NCBI RefSeq assembly: GCF_963576615.1
Contig: NC_088714.1
Location: forward strand, 35,195,143-35,259,142
From: Watersipora subatra
Taxonomy: Eukaryota; Bryozoa; Gymnolaemata; Cheilostomatida; Watersiporidae
Direction: 5' to 3'
Length of the DNA stretch: 64,000 nt
Below, one piece after another: positions 1-11,649 of this stretch. Below the pieces are notes generated by a model. The model saw only the letters and a program-made list of their open reading frames with translations. It did not search any database and was not told the DNA's origin. Both the position numbers and the translations under genes were made by a program. Numbering within the stretch: position 1 is the stretch's first letter; each line of letters starts with the position of its first letter.

Positions 1-3000
1 ACTACTGTAGCTGAGTATAAACAGTGTGGACTGTTTGAGACTCATTACATTTGATACAATTACTACTGTAGCTGAGTATAAACAGTGTGGACTGTTTGAG
101 ACTCATTACATTTGATACAATTACTACTGTAGCTGAGCATAAACAGTGTGGACTGTTTGAGACTCATTACATTTGATACAATTACTACTGTAGCTGAGTA
201 TAAACAGTGTGGACCGTTTGAGACTCATTACATTTGATACAATTACTACTGTAGCTGAGCATAAACAGTGTGGAGCGTTTGAGACTCATTACATTTGATA
301 CAATTACTACTGTAGCTGAGTATAAACAGTGTAGAGTGTTTGAGACTCATTACATTTGATACAATTACTACTGTAGCTGAGTATAAACAGTGTAGAGTGT
401 TTGAGACTCATTACATTTGATACAATTACTACTGTAGCTGAGTATAAACAGTGTGGAGTGTTTGAGACTCATTACATTTGATACAATTACTACTGTAGCT
501 GAGTATAAACAGTGTGGACTGTTTGAGGCTCATTACATTTGATACAATTACTACTGTAGCTGAGTATAAACAGTGTGGAGTGTTTGAGACTCATTACATT
601 TGATACAATTACTACTGTAGCTGAGTATAAACAGTGTAGAGTGTTTGAGACTCATTACATTTGATACAATTACTACTGTAGCTGAGTATAAACAGTGTGG
701 ACTGTTTGAGACTCATTACATTTGATACAATTACTACTGTAGCTGAGTATAAACAGTGTGGACTGTTTGAGACTCATTACATTTGATACAATTACTACTG
801 TAGCTGAGTATAAACAGTGTGGACTGTTTGAGACTCATTACATTTGATACAATTACTACTGTAGCTGAGCATAAACAGTGTGGACTGTTTGAGACTCATT
901 ACATTTGATACAATTACTACTGTAGCTGAGTATAAACAGTGTGGACTGTTTGAGACTCATTACATTTGATACAATTACTGCTGTAGCTGAGTATAAACAG
1001 TGTGGAGTGTTTGAGACTCATTACATTTGATACAATTACTACTGTAGCTGAGTATAAACAGTGTGGACTGTTTATGACTCATTACATTTGATACAATTAC
1101 TACTGTAGCTGAGTATAAACAGTGTGGACTGTTTGAGACTCATTACATTTGATACAATTACTACTGTAGCTGAGTATAAACAGTGTGGAGTGTTTGAGAC
1201 TCATTACATTTGATACAATTACTACTGTAGCTGAGTATAAACAGTGTAGAGTGTTTGAGACTTATTACATTTGATACAATTACTACTGTAGCTGAGTATA
1301 AACAGTGTGGACTGTTTGAGACTCATTACATTTGATACAATTACTACTGTAGCTGAGTATAAACAGTGTGGACCGTTTGAGACTTATTACATTTGATACA
1401 ATTACTACTGTAGCTGAGCATAAACAGTGTGGACTGTTTGAGACTCATTACATTTGATACAATTACTGCTGTAGCTGAGTATAAACAGTGTGGACTGTTT
1501 GAGACTCATTACATTTGATACAATTACTACTGTAGCTGAGTATAAACAGTGTGGAGTGTTTGAGACTCATTACATTTGATACAATTACTACTGTAGCTGA
1601 GTATAAACAGTGTGGAGTGTTTGAGACTCATTACATTTGATACAATTACTACTGTAGCTGAGTATAAACAGTGTGTAGTGTTTGAGACTCATTACATTTG
1701 ATACAATTACTACTGTAGCTGAGTATAAACAGTGTGGACTGTTTGAGACTCATTACATTTGATACAATTACTACTGTAGCTGAGCATAAACAGTGTGGAG
1801 TGTTTGAGACTCATTACATTTGATACAATTACTGCTGTAGCTGAGTATAAACAGTGTGGAGTGTTTGAGACTCATTACATTTGATACAATTACTACTGTA
1901 GCTGAGTATAAACAGTGTGGAGTGTTTGAGACTCATTACATTTGATACAATTACTACTGTAGCTGAGTATAAACAGTGTGTAGTGTTTGAGACTCATTAC
2001 ATTTGATACAATTACTACTGTAGCTGAGTATAAACAGTGTGGACTGTTTGAGACTCATTACATTTGATACAATTACTACTGTAGCTGAGCATAAACAGTG
2101 TGGAGTGTTTGAGACTCATTACATTTGATACAATTACTGCTGTAGCTGAGTATAAACAGTGTGGAGTGTTTGAGACTCATTACATTTGATACAATTACTG
2201 CTGTAGCTGAGTATAAACAGTGTGGACTGTTTGAGACTCATTACATTTGATACAATTACTGCTGTAGCTGAGTATAAACAGTGTGGAGTGTTTGAGACTC
2301 ATTACATTTGATACAATTACTACTGTAGCTGAGTATAAACAGTGTGGAGTGTTTGAGACTCATTACATTTGATACAATTACTACTGTAGCTGAGTATAAA
2401 CAGTGTGTAGTGTTTGAGACTCATTACATTTGATACAATTACTACTGTAGCTGAGTATAAACAGTGTGGACTGTTTGAGACTCATTACATTTGATACAAT
2501 TACTACTGTAGCTGAGCATAAACAGTGTGGAGTGTTTGAGACTCATTACATTTGATACAATTACTGCTGTAGCTGAGTATAAACAGTGTGGAGTGTTTGA
2601 GACTCATTACATTTGATACAATTACTACTGTAGCTGAGTATAAACAGTGTGGAGTGTTTGAGACTCATTACATTTGATACAATTACTACTGTAGCTGAGT
2701 ATAAACAGTGTGTAGTGTTTGAGACTCATTACATTTGATACAATTACTACTGTAGCTGAGTATAAACAGTGTGGACTGTTTGAGACTCATTACATTTGAT
2801 ACAATTACTACTGTAGCTGAGCATAAACAGTGTGGAGTGTTTGAGACTCATTACATTTGATACAATTACTGCTGTAGCTGAGTATAAACAGTTTGGAGTG
2901 TTTGAGACTCATTACATTTGATACAATTACTGCTGTAGCTGAGTATAAACAGTGTAGAGTGTTTGAGACTCATTACATTTGATACAATTACTGTTGTAGC

Positions 3001-3215
3001 TGAGTATAAACAGTGTGGAGTGTTTGAGACTCATTACATTTGATACAATTACTGCTGTAGCTGAGCATAAACAGTGTGGACTGTTTAAGACTCATTACAT
3101 TTGATACAATTACTACTGTAGCTGAGTATAAACAGTGTGGAGTGTTTGAGACTCATTACATTTGATACAATTACTACTGTAGCTGAGTATAAACAGTGTG
3201 GAGTGTTTGAGACTC
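1..3215. repeat. 61-bp satellite array, about 53 copies
   Basis: A head-to-tail array with a strict 61-bp period starts before the window and ends near 3215. The copies are very similar and differ at a few recurring positions: GAGTATAA/GAGCATAA, ACTACTGT/ACTGCTGT, and GTGGACTG/GTGGAGTG/GTAGAGTG/GTGTAGTG. These variants recur in order in the right half, giving a higher-order unit of five monomers (305 bp). No open frame or promoter is evident. It resembles a satellite or large minisatellite; a centromeric or subtelomeric role cannot be judged from here. Confidence 0.97.
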
Positions 3216-3586
3216 AAGACAAGCTTTAATCTAAATAATTAAAAAAAATTACCTTTTTGATCACAATAAATATTCATCGTAACCTGTTGAAACTCTGAAA
3301 ACATGCTGACATTCAAAGCGTAGAACCTGCATTTTATTAAACTCTCAAAGATATGATCAACCTCTGTATGTGAGCAAAGAGATTAATCATAATAGCTAAT
3401 ATGGCATATATACATAAATGACATTACTGATAGAGTTATCAGCCTACGTTGATAACTCGATTAGACATCCTTGTTTTGAGCTGGTTTGTACATGTAGTTT
3501 TTAATATTAAGGTATTTGTGTTATTATTATTATTGCTATTACTTTTATTTGTTCTCTCTGTGCTATTGAGGATGTGATATCGAGCT
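3216..3586. other. AT-rich spacer, no feature seen
   Basis: This is AT-rich unique-looking sequence between the 61-bp satellite and the 43-bp minisatellite. I see no exon, RNA gene or element end in it. A short (ATT)-like tract lies at 3518-3545. Confidence 0.6.
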
Positions 3587-3875
3587 GGCCACTGCATGTC
3601 TGACACACGTCTATATGTACATATATCTGCTATGGCCACTGCATGTCTGACACGTGTCTGTATGTATATCTGCTATGGCCACTGCATGTCTGGCACACGT
3701 CTATATGTATATCTGCTATGGCCACTGCATGTCTGACACGTGTCTATATGTATATCTGCTATGGCCACTGCATGTCTGACACACGTCTATATGTATATCT
3801 GCTATGGCCACTGCATGTCTGACACCTGTCTATACGTATATCTGCTATGGCCACTGCATGTCTGACACCTGTCTA
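3587..3875. repeat. 43-bp minisatellite, split by a transposon
   Basis: About seven copies of a 43-bp unit beginning GGCCACTGCATGTCTGACAC and ending TATATCTGCTAT. The last copy is cut at 3875 by the element at 3876-4991, and the rest of the same unit resumes at 4992 (TATATGTATATCTGCTATGG). The interruption lets the pre-insertion sequence be read directly from neighbouring units. Confidence 0.93.
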
Positions 3876-4991
3876 CCCTAGGACACTTTTATTTCGCTAG
3901 TATTTGGTTTCGCGAGTAGCACACAGAGTAATATTTCGCTGCAACTTAATTTCGCGGCTCTGATGAGTGCGAAAATATAGTGATGTGAAAATAAATGCAG
4001 TGGAAAAAACAGATTACATTCCTCAGGTCCAGTTTGCTAATAAGAAAAAAAATTCAATTTGGGACTAGTTCGTATTTGTAAACCGCAGGTTGAAATGTGT
4101 GGGTGAGATCGATAATTCAATTTGATCACTTGCTGCCATTTGTTTCTTGGACTATCAACGACGTCTAGGTCCCTCCCACCGTGACTTTCACAATCGAATC
4201 CCAAGAAGAAGAAAATAGATAGGTAACAACCAACTTCACAACCAAAACTGTATAACCCTTTCGCTGCCATAAACGCATTTATGCGTTTTCTAGAGGCCAC
4301 TGCCATAAACGCATTTCCTGACTTTCTCAGCAATTGCGTGGTAACCTGATTTTATTATTCGTTGACCACATAACCCACGGTCTTTAAAGCAATTTCAAAC
4401 TTTTGTTTGAGAATTTCTAATTTAAAAACGAACATTTTTCTGTAAGTTCATTAACTACGGAGTCATAAAACAGGTAATTAGCTGTTGATGACATTATAGC
4501 CAACGAATATTTAGATTTTCGTGATTATACAGATAATTAAAGTAGCAGCACTGTCTTTAATGTGTCTGTTCACAACCAAAACTGTATAATTTGGTTGGAC
4601 CTGGTGAGGGTTGATATTTTTTTTGGTTGGCAATAAAATTCATCATTACAATAATTATTCTTTAATTTTATGTCTTCACCTACCAGACTTTCATCCTCAT
4701 CAGTTACAAATTCCGTGACTAAACTGATATCATCTTAATTTGCTTTGCCATGCTGCTCAGTCGGTGTATTAGCTATGAGTTTACCAGAAATTTCCCATTG
4801 AGCCCAACCTCAGACGAAAATTGCCTGCATTTCTAGTATGAAGATTTTATTGTGGATATCAATGAACAAAGCTATTTAATTTCGCGTTTTCGCTCGTTCG
4901 TTATGATAGTTTAGCTCATGAAATTTTCGCGAGAGGATGACACCGCGAAAATGCGAAAGTTAGATGACGCGAATACATAAGTGTCCTAGGG
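3876..4991. mobile_element. Non-autonomous DNA transposon with TA target duplication
   Basis: The element is 1116 bp. The ends are inverted: CCCTAGGACACTT at the left, and AAGTGTCCTAGGG at the right. Each side is flanked by TA, and removing the element plus one TA restores an intact 43-bp repeat unit, so both ends and the 2-bp target duplication are secure. Both subterminal regions are studded with TTTCGC/GCGAAA motifs (for example 3892, 3907, 3934, 3951 and, inverted, 4924-4972). There is an internal 20-bp direct repeat (TCACAACCAAAACTGTATAA near 4236 and 4570). No transposase is recognisable. The TA duplication fits the Tc1/mariner group; the CCCTAG terminus recalls piggyBac, but that family uses TTAA. 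The superfamily is left open. Confidence 0.88.
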
Positions 4992-5013
4992 TATATGTAT
5001 ATCTGCTATGGTC

Positions 5014-5355
5014 AGAAAGACCCCTTGACTGAAATGATTGGTCTAGTAAGAGTAATTGTTCTTTACATTTAAAAGTAAAAATATTAGATACCAAGTTTCG
5101 AGATGCATTTTGTTATATATTATTAATATCGGTTTTGATTAAATATTATATAAGCTCTTTGTGATTGTCTTTAGATAAAAAAGTATTGGTGAAATCTACA
5201 TTAATCTGCACCTGGTAACTTATTTTTGATAAATTTACACCAGAAGATTTGAGTTTTATTGTCTATACTCGACATGTGCCAGTGGCTAGAGGTATTAAAA
5301 TGTGGGTCTTTATTTTTTTTGTATATGTATGAGACTGGAACACTTAATGAGGATA
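5014..5355. other. AT-rich spacer, no feature seen
   Basis: AT-rich sequence between the two DNA transposons. A 40-bp interval at 5175-5214 has an acceptor-like and a donor-like edge, but its reading phase does not fit the exon at 6618, so it is not called. Confidence 0.5.
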
Positions 5356-6601
5356 CAGTCGTACTTCGACTTACGAGCTTAATGCGTTCCGAGACTGAGC
5401 TCGTATGTCAATGTACTCGCATGTTGGTGCAATTTATTTATATATAGAACAATTAAATATATATTAATTGGTTTTCATACTCTGAAAAATGCAAATAAAA
5501 CACTCAAGACAAGATATTGTAACAGAAAAAACATGTTGGTTATTGTCCTAATTTACCACATGCTTTCAAAAAGCAACAAATAAAAAATAATGCAAATAAA
5601 TGTGATTAATTAAAATGTAAAATTAAATACATACAGTAGCAGCTAACGCTAGCATTTGCCAGAGAGGAAGATATAAGTGTTATCCTTCATTACAACAGTT
5701 GAATTTGATAAATTTGGATTTTATCAAAGTCTTAAAAAACAAACTTAAAAGCAAACCTAAAAGCAAACTTTCATTTTTAACTTAACGTAATTAAAATTTC
5801 TTCGTCGTTCATGGTTGGAAGTTTCTCGCTGGTTAGCTAATTTTTCCTTTGTTTCGCTTTCACGACTAGCCGGCCGTTTTAAGATAAACCTATCTAAGGA
5901 CGTTTACCTTTGTCACCCTTTCGACGTGTTGCGATTAGAACGAACACTGGTGTCGTCACAAAGGGTTAATGCACGATCACTAGCCAACTTGTCCGAAAGT
6001 CTATTTTTATAATTTTTATAGATAGCACCGGCCTTTTCACATAGGCCTTTTCGCCTTTTAACCACCGGCCTTTTCGTCTTTATTGAAACATCGTTTTAGT
6101 TACGCTGTCACCGGCCAATTGTTTGTCTTTTATCCGATGCCTGAGCAGTCTTTCCATCAGCGGTCGTGAAGATCGCTTCGTCATTTAGAAACTATGGTTA
6201 GTCCTTTTGCAAACTAAATGCCCTGAATATAACCCTTCAGTTTAATAATTGTGGATGTATTTCTGTCATATTGCTGAGCTAGCTCAATCACGCATACACA
6301 TTTCGCATATTTTACAATAGTTTTCCGTTTAATATCAATTGTTATCATTTGCTTTTTCTTTTCATTAACTTTCATTTTACTGGCAAACTTTCGGTCTACG
6401 CACCGTACTTTTAATTCACATAATTCTGCACTGAAAATTGTGCACAAAAAACACGGTACAAAAGTATAACCTGAGTAGTTGATAAATACAGAGTGATGCT
6501 GTTCTCATAAAACACCTCCGGCATACTTGGCAACTGACTAACGTGCTCGTATCTCAAACATTGCTCGTATGTTAGAGCAATCGTAAGTTGAAGTATTACT
6601 G
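5356..6601 (-). mobile_element. Tigger/pogo-like DNA transposon remnant
   Basis: The element is 1246 bp with inverted ends (left CAGTCGTACTTCGACTTACG; right, inverted, CAGTAATACTTCAACTTACG) and a TA on each side (5354-5355 and 6602-6603). The inverted similarity continues inward through copies of CTCGTATGT. The CAGT...TACTTCGACTTACGA type of terminus, the TA target and an internal CENP-B-type helix-turn-helix remnant on the minus strand all point to the Tigger/pogo branch of Tc1/mariner. The interior is decayed: the transposase frame is broken by stops and shifts between 6213 and 5800. The right end is only 16 bp from the exon beginning at 6618. Confidence 0.85.
6214..6447 (-). pseudogene. 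Tigger-like transposase fragment (N-terminal helix-turn-helix)
   Basis: The minus-strand frame encodes a stretch matching the start of the CENP-B N-terminal DNA-binding domain of pogo/Tigger transposases: an ITIDIKRKTIVKYAK helix, then VIELAQQYDRNTSTIIKLK. This is the expected pattern of basic lead-in, first helix, then turn and recognition helix. The frame ends at a stop at 6214. Further downstream on the same strand (about 6080-5800), transposase-like residues such as LCEKAGAIYKNYKN reappear in another frame. The DDE catalytic domain is not visible. It is a dead copy, lying inside a terminal-repeat-bounded element, which supports the assignment. Confidence 0.7.
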
Positions 6602-6617
6602 TATACTGCTTTTGTAG

Positions 6618-6787
6618 GTGAGCTTATGCGTATGTCTATAAACAGTATTGGTTGGGGTGATGTAGACCTGCCTGTAGAGCTGTGCTCCGTGTTGCAACTG
6701 CTCGAACAAGCCTTCCTCACCCACTGTTCTACAGCCCGGGGTGAGATGGCACGCAAGATCCAAACACTTAAACAAAGTGTCTTCAAG
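6618..6787 (+). CDS. Penultimate coding exon of an unidentified plus-strand gene
   Basis: The interval is bounded by an acceptor (TACTGCTTTTGTAG, ending 6617) and a donor (AAG|GTTTGT at 6788). Two bases complete a codon from an earlier exon, then 56 codons are open and end in phase 0. The peptide begins ELMRMSINSIGWGDVDLPVE and continues with a leucine-rich helical segment (LCSVLQLLEQAFLTHCSTAR), then a basic stretch (KIQTLKQSVFK). It joins in frame to the exon at 7176. Upstream exons are not found; they may lie beyond the two transposons or off the window. I do not recognise the family. The support is frame, splice sites and non-repetitive protein-like composition; there is no homology evidence. 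Confidence 0.6.
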
Positions 6788-7175
6788 GTTTGTTACATTC
6801 AGAGAAACCTTTCTACCAAGTTTAGATAGTAACAAAGTGTCCTCAGTGACATTTGTTTGAATCTATGTATTTCTTTTCAGTTCAATGGTTTTATTGATTT
6901 GGACATACTCCTACATCACATTTATATTAGTGCATTGATGCACTAGTGAGTGATTTTATTAACTTTGGCAATATATTAATGTATATATTATATAATATAT
7001 TAGGTGTATATAGTATACATCATATATATATAATATATTAAGCAAGCTTGGGTTGGCTTAATGAGACTATTAAAACTCATTACATGAAGAAAAACAACTT
7101 TCAGTATTAAATTAACAGCATCTTTTTATATCCACACAACGGTTCTCATATATACAAACATTTGTGGCCTTCTAG

Positions 7176-7307
7176 GTAGAGAATGCCTGCTACACGGTGA
7201 AGATTCGAGGCAGTGAGGTTCCAAAGCACATGCTGGCCCATTCAGTACAGACTAATGAAAAACACTTAGCTGGCGACGGCAGCCAGACTTCTGCTGATTG
7301 GTCGTGA
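7176..7307 (+). CDS. Terminal coding exon of the same plus-strand gene
   Basis: An acceptor (GGCCTTCTAG, ending 7175) opens a phase-0 frame of 43 codons that ends in TGA at 7305-7307. The peptide starts VENACYTVKIRGSEVPKHML and ends GDGSQTSADWS, a polar tail. Phase matches the donor of the exon at 6618-6787, giving a C-terminal piece of at least 99 residues. No domain is recognised and no AATAAA signal is seen close downstream, so the 3' end of the transcript is unknown. Confidence 0.6.
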   Translation, partial: VENACYTVKIRGSEVPKHMLAHSVQTNEKHLAGDGSQTSADWS

Positions 7308-7924
7308 TTGTAGTCAAGTTTCCATTGACTCATATTCAATTGTGAAAACATGCATTTCGTTTCATTTTGCCTACTCATTAATAGCTAGTGTATTTTGCTT
7401 TCATTTCTGTTAAATATGCCGCCTACACAATTCTACAGATGTTTATCTTGGTTCTATTTTCTAAGATATGGTCTGTGATGTCACTCGGCAACTCATCAAT
7501 CAATCGAGCGACCAAATAATCATCGGTTAAATTTAGTTCTGGTTGAATTGAGGTTCAGCTGGGTTGGCGCGCAGGCATCTTTTGCTGAGCCACAGGGAGT
7601 GCCAGCCGCTATTAAGTGTGTCCCGGTTGGCATTCTGCCCTGTTAGCGCCCTATTACTGGCTTCATCTTGCTGTGTGGGCCCAATTAGCTAGACAATATT
7701 ATAAACCTTTATGCATTAATATTTATATATATAACCAAATGAATTGTAATAAGCCCCGACAATGAGCAGCAGTTCACAACAGCTAGAATGAACGGCTCGT
7801 GTTGCTAGATTTTACCTTCTCTAAAGCATTCAAAATGACTCGGAAGTTGTCATTTTGTGTACGTATCATCTTGTCACTGTCTTCTTACCCTGTATTCCCA
7901 ACCAACTCGTAGATATCATCAACT
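7308..7924. other. Intergenic, no feature seen
   Basis: The stretch between the stop of the plus-strand gene and the tentative minus-strand exon holds no gene or repeat that I can support. The two gene ends converge here. Confidence 0.5.
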
Positions 7925-7977
7925 TCACTGCATTCTTAATTCTTTCCATAATAAGACGCGTGTCTGAATGTCTGGAG
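7925..7977 (-). CDS. Candidate terminal exon, minus strand
   Basis: On the minus strand an acceptor (TTTTTTACCAG) precedes 7977. Joined to the exon at 8636-8567 (one base carried over), the frame reads APDIQTRVLLWKELRMQ and stops at TGA 7927-7925. Phase agreement and protein-like composition are the only evidence. The same interval is also open on the plus strand (7855-8082), so the assignment is tentative. The family is unknown. Confidence 0.4.
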
Positions 7978-8566
7978 CTGGTAAAAAAGGATTGCATTGC
8001 GCTGGAATTGATCTACCATCTTTTGGCACGGCGAACCAACAATCTTACAACTGCACCCATCAGGTACCGCCTTAAAGGCTGAGTCATATTGAAGATGGTT
8101 ATTAAATCTGGTGATCCCTCATGACACACCAGATTGCCTGGCCACTAGTTAGATATTATAATAAACGAGTGTCACTGGGCAAAAGGAGCTTGATGCAAAA
8201 ATTCAGTACAGAACTGCAGTGATCAAACTTATGACTATTGTTTTGGTGTCTAAATGAGAATTTATACAACTTATGTATATGAATACTTTATACAACAAAG
8301 TTTAGTGATAATTTAATAAAACTAAAAGTTACATAAAGTGATCTTACAGCTAAATTCCTCTTTGGTTACTTAAAACTCTTTCATCCTTCCAATTAAGTTT
8401 GTAATAAACTAAAGCAGCAAGTTATGTTTGGCAACCTTCCTTTGTATGACTAAATATTTCATTCTTCTATCTACCCGACAGCTATATATCCTTGTTAGAT
8501 TTATTTCTGAGCTGCCTCAGTGTATGGACAAAATAAACTAGTTGTTTCTGTTTTACTTGCACTCAC

Positions 8567-8636
8567 CTGCGAAGTTTCCTCGATCTCCAAAAATGATCTT
8601 GATTTCTTGGAATGCTCGTTGCTTATCCCATTGTCC
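8567..8636 (-). CDS. Candidate internal exon, minus strand
   Basis: A 70-base interval is bounded by CAG (acceptor) before 8636 and CGCAG|GTGAGT (donor) after 8567. In the frame compatible with the next exon it encodes GQWDKQRAFQEIKIIFGDRG followed by NFA. A second frame is also open, which weakens the case. No upstream exon was found between here and 11423. It could be the 3' part of a small gene lying downstream of the LRR gene, or chance. Confidence 0.4.
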
Positions 8637-11423
8637 CTGACTTCAAAAAATGCAAAAGACTAGCTGAAGTTCATAGAAATCTCAATGAGTCATATTTTGG
8701 TGCAATGTGTGTAATATGGTGTAATATGACTCAAATTTAGTTGTTTAAAGTTTTATGCATCACATTGTGCTTTGGTATAATCGCAAAGCGCAATCTCTCA
8801 CTGGTTCCCATCTGAGTCCCAGCAGAAACCCTACAATTAGGGTAAACAGTAGACAAATCAATCAGATGTGCTATGGTTATGTAAGATTTGCACAGAATAC
8901 CGTGACAAACCGGTTAAAAATTCCTTGTTGATACGTATCTGGAAAATTTTAGTCATCTCTGCAGTGTACCAGTGTACTGATTGTCTTTTCTAAAAGATGG
9001 TCAATTGCTTAAACCTTTCGCATATTTACAAAATATTGCAGTTAGGAGTTGCTGAAAAAATAGTCGAAAAGTCTTGTAATTACAATTTTTTCTATTACAA
9101 ATTCTATCTGTGTTTTGAATATCATTGCAAAATTGTCTAAAAAAGTTTTTATCAAGGTCAACTCGACACAACGCTGCCTTGCACAACTAAATATATATAG
9201 ACCATACTTGGTAACTTCTATGAGTCATGTGACTATGTGATCATAAGGTAATGAATTTGCAGTTGCGCACCCAAGGGTAGCTATAGGGAAACAAACATGG
9301 AACTCTAGTAAATATGAAGACTATACAGCCGCTTAACTTGTAGAAATTAAGATTACTATATAGCAATAATAATAAATGTATATCATTGGAGGTCTGTCTT
9401 AGAGTATCTGGGCATATCTCTATTCTACTAGTTGTAAAGGTAATAGGTTTTTTCAACTTCGGCTCCTGTCTTTGCAAAAGTTATTGACTTTGATGACACC
9501 TCCTCAAAAATGTCTGTAGATGGCCATTAATATCATGTTCAGTAAGAGAGGAGTAGAGAAAGTCAGTTTTGAAGAAGTGGTAGCTTACTAGAACCAAACT
9601 ATCAGAAATGCAACATTTAAATCACCATCTCATACACAGAACAAGGCTTGTTTGTTCTCCGACAGCTAAAACTATAACACTTAGCATAGCTATTATAAAG
9701 TCACAAAAGCAGCACCAGAGGGTTAATATGTATCAACAGTCTATTAAAGTCATCCCTGACCAAATAAAGCTACCATTGAGGTAATGTTATTATTCTGAAC
9801 CAATGAGTCACAGCCTTCCTGTAACCATGGTGATAGAGTTGAGTTAGTCCGTTGGTCATACTGTTGATCTCAGCTCATAACATCTAATAATTATATAGAT
9901 TTTCTGATAACATTCCATACCTGATGAAGCATACATGTCTAATACTAGTTGTAGTTGGCTGCTGTGTTTTATACTTTTCATGTTATTATTAGGTATTAAA
10001 ACTGGCTAAAATACCAACAGCTTTCTTCCTCTGTTCTAAACTATTTCTGCAACCATCTGATAGGTTGCTCATCTTCTCTCTTCCAGATAGAAAATTTGAA
10101 TCAAATTTTAAACAAAAACATTATGATAGTTTTTCCTTTAATAAGTGGCTCCTTGCTCAAAACTGCACCAACTCATGATAGCTTTGTATTTGCTTTCAAA
10201 TAACTTAAAAATACCTATTTTACCAGCTGAGAGCATAATTTAAATATTAATGTCATTACGCTAACAAGAGCTACCCGCTTGACAGAAAGTTCTGGAATAG
10301 CATTTTGGATACAAACTTGAACGTAATTAGCTTTAGATAATTTTAATTCCACCCACACCAGCGTTATTTCTAACTGGTACTTGACTGAGTTGACCAATCA
10401 GATTGCTTGACTGAGTTGACCAATCAGCTTCAGTAAAGAAATGCTTTAGATTGTCTGACTAGCAGTAGAGTACTTTGTACACCGCTCATTGAAGTGAGTT
10501 CATATTATTCTGCTTGTCTCCTAAATGTTTTCATTTATGTATTTACCCTGTTGTCAACCTGTAAGAGTTGGTGTAAGAGGCAATGAGCTATTGAGATGAT
10601 GAGTCACTCTCCGTGTCACAAATAATATTTCTTTTTTGTTATTGCCATGAACAGAATATAAAAATGTGTATACTTTGTTTAGTTAATAAAATAAAACATT
10701 AATAATTTTCACAATAGCTGACCTTCCTTCCATGAGACAATGTTACGTTGTTACAATGTTACATTGAAGATTTGGCTTGTTAACATGTAGAGATGGGCAT
10801 ATTAGTAGGTCGATATGCTATTGGTTTTTTAGCTCAACTGCATAAAAGGACTATTTTCACTGCATAATCATGTAATCCAAGTTCTGTGAGAAAATCTTTA
10901 TGGGTCAAAGGAAGGCAAATGACACCACGATGGAAATATAAAAAGAATGCATAGCCTACTGTCAATATAATGGACTGTTTTTGCTGAGAGAGCCCGACTC
11001 CGAGACACTTAAACAATTATGCAAATAATAGTTGTGCTTGGACCATTCTTTGATTATTATGTAAATATGGAAAGTTGTTTTGTTTACAAATATTTCAGTA
11101 CAGAACAAATTTTCATACCACCCTATCTAAAATAAAACGTAATGATTTGAATCGAACCTATTCACCAATGTAACATAACCTCATGGAAAGCGAGCGATTG
11201 TGCCCATAAGTAGATTCTCTAAAGTACTTTACAATGGAATAAGAAAATTGAGCTGCCATGGAGGTTTAAGCAGTCATGAGTCCGCTGGTTCATCTTTGTC
11301 TCTCCAGCTATCTGGACTCGTCTGGTCTTGTCTAACCCTTGACCTCTAGAACACCCAAATCTCCGAAGGTTTGGAGTTATCTCCGAATAACTTATGTTTG
11401 TTCTCTCTTCCAGCTAGATATGA
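8637..11423. other. Long stretch without a supported gene
   Basis: This region lies downstream of the LRR-gene stop codon and should include its 3' UTR, but no clear AATAAA on the minus strand was found close to the stop. Open frames here are short and low-complexity. A 22-bp direct duplication containing GACTGAGTTGACCAATCAG occurs at 10380 and 10407. Nothing else is supportable. Confidence 0.5.
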
Positions 11424-11649
11424 TCATCCCAGCCCAAAGTTATCTGTTTCATTATATTCTGACTCATCCTTCTCTACGCTTGCTGTATAACTAACACTGT
11501 TTTTTATCATACTGGCATGAGACAACTTTGAAGCATTGCTGGCGACGGATGAACTGGATTTGAGAGAGGAGCCACCAGAACCTTGTGAAAATGTAGGGAT
11601 GTCTGGGAGCGCTCTCTTTACCACGGTTGGCGTCCGTGATCCAGATCTT
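11424..11649 (-). CDS. LRR gene exon 15 (C terminus)
   Basis: Residues 770-843, Ser-rich (GSGGSSLKSSSSVASNASKL), ending EYNETDNFGLG and TGA at 11426-11424. Acceptor TTTTTGTTCCAG. The Tyr in SEYNETD is a possible phosphorylation site (inference). Confidence 0.8.

Noticed and set aside
1-3215. Possible CRISPR array
   Set aside because: Units are contiguous with no unique spacers, and the sequence is from an animal genome.
5175-5214. Possible plus-strand exon between the two transposons
   Set aside because: Edges resemble splice sites, but no frame gives the phase required by the exon at 6618.
7855-8082. Plus-strand 75-codon frame
   Set aside because: No good splice or start context; the minus-strand exon interpretation has matching phase with a second exon.
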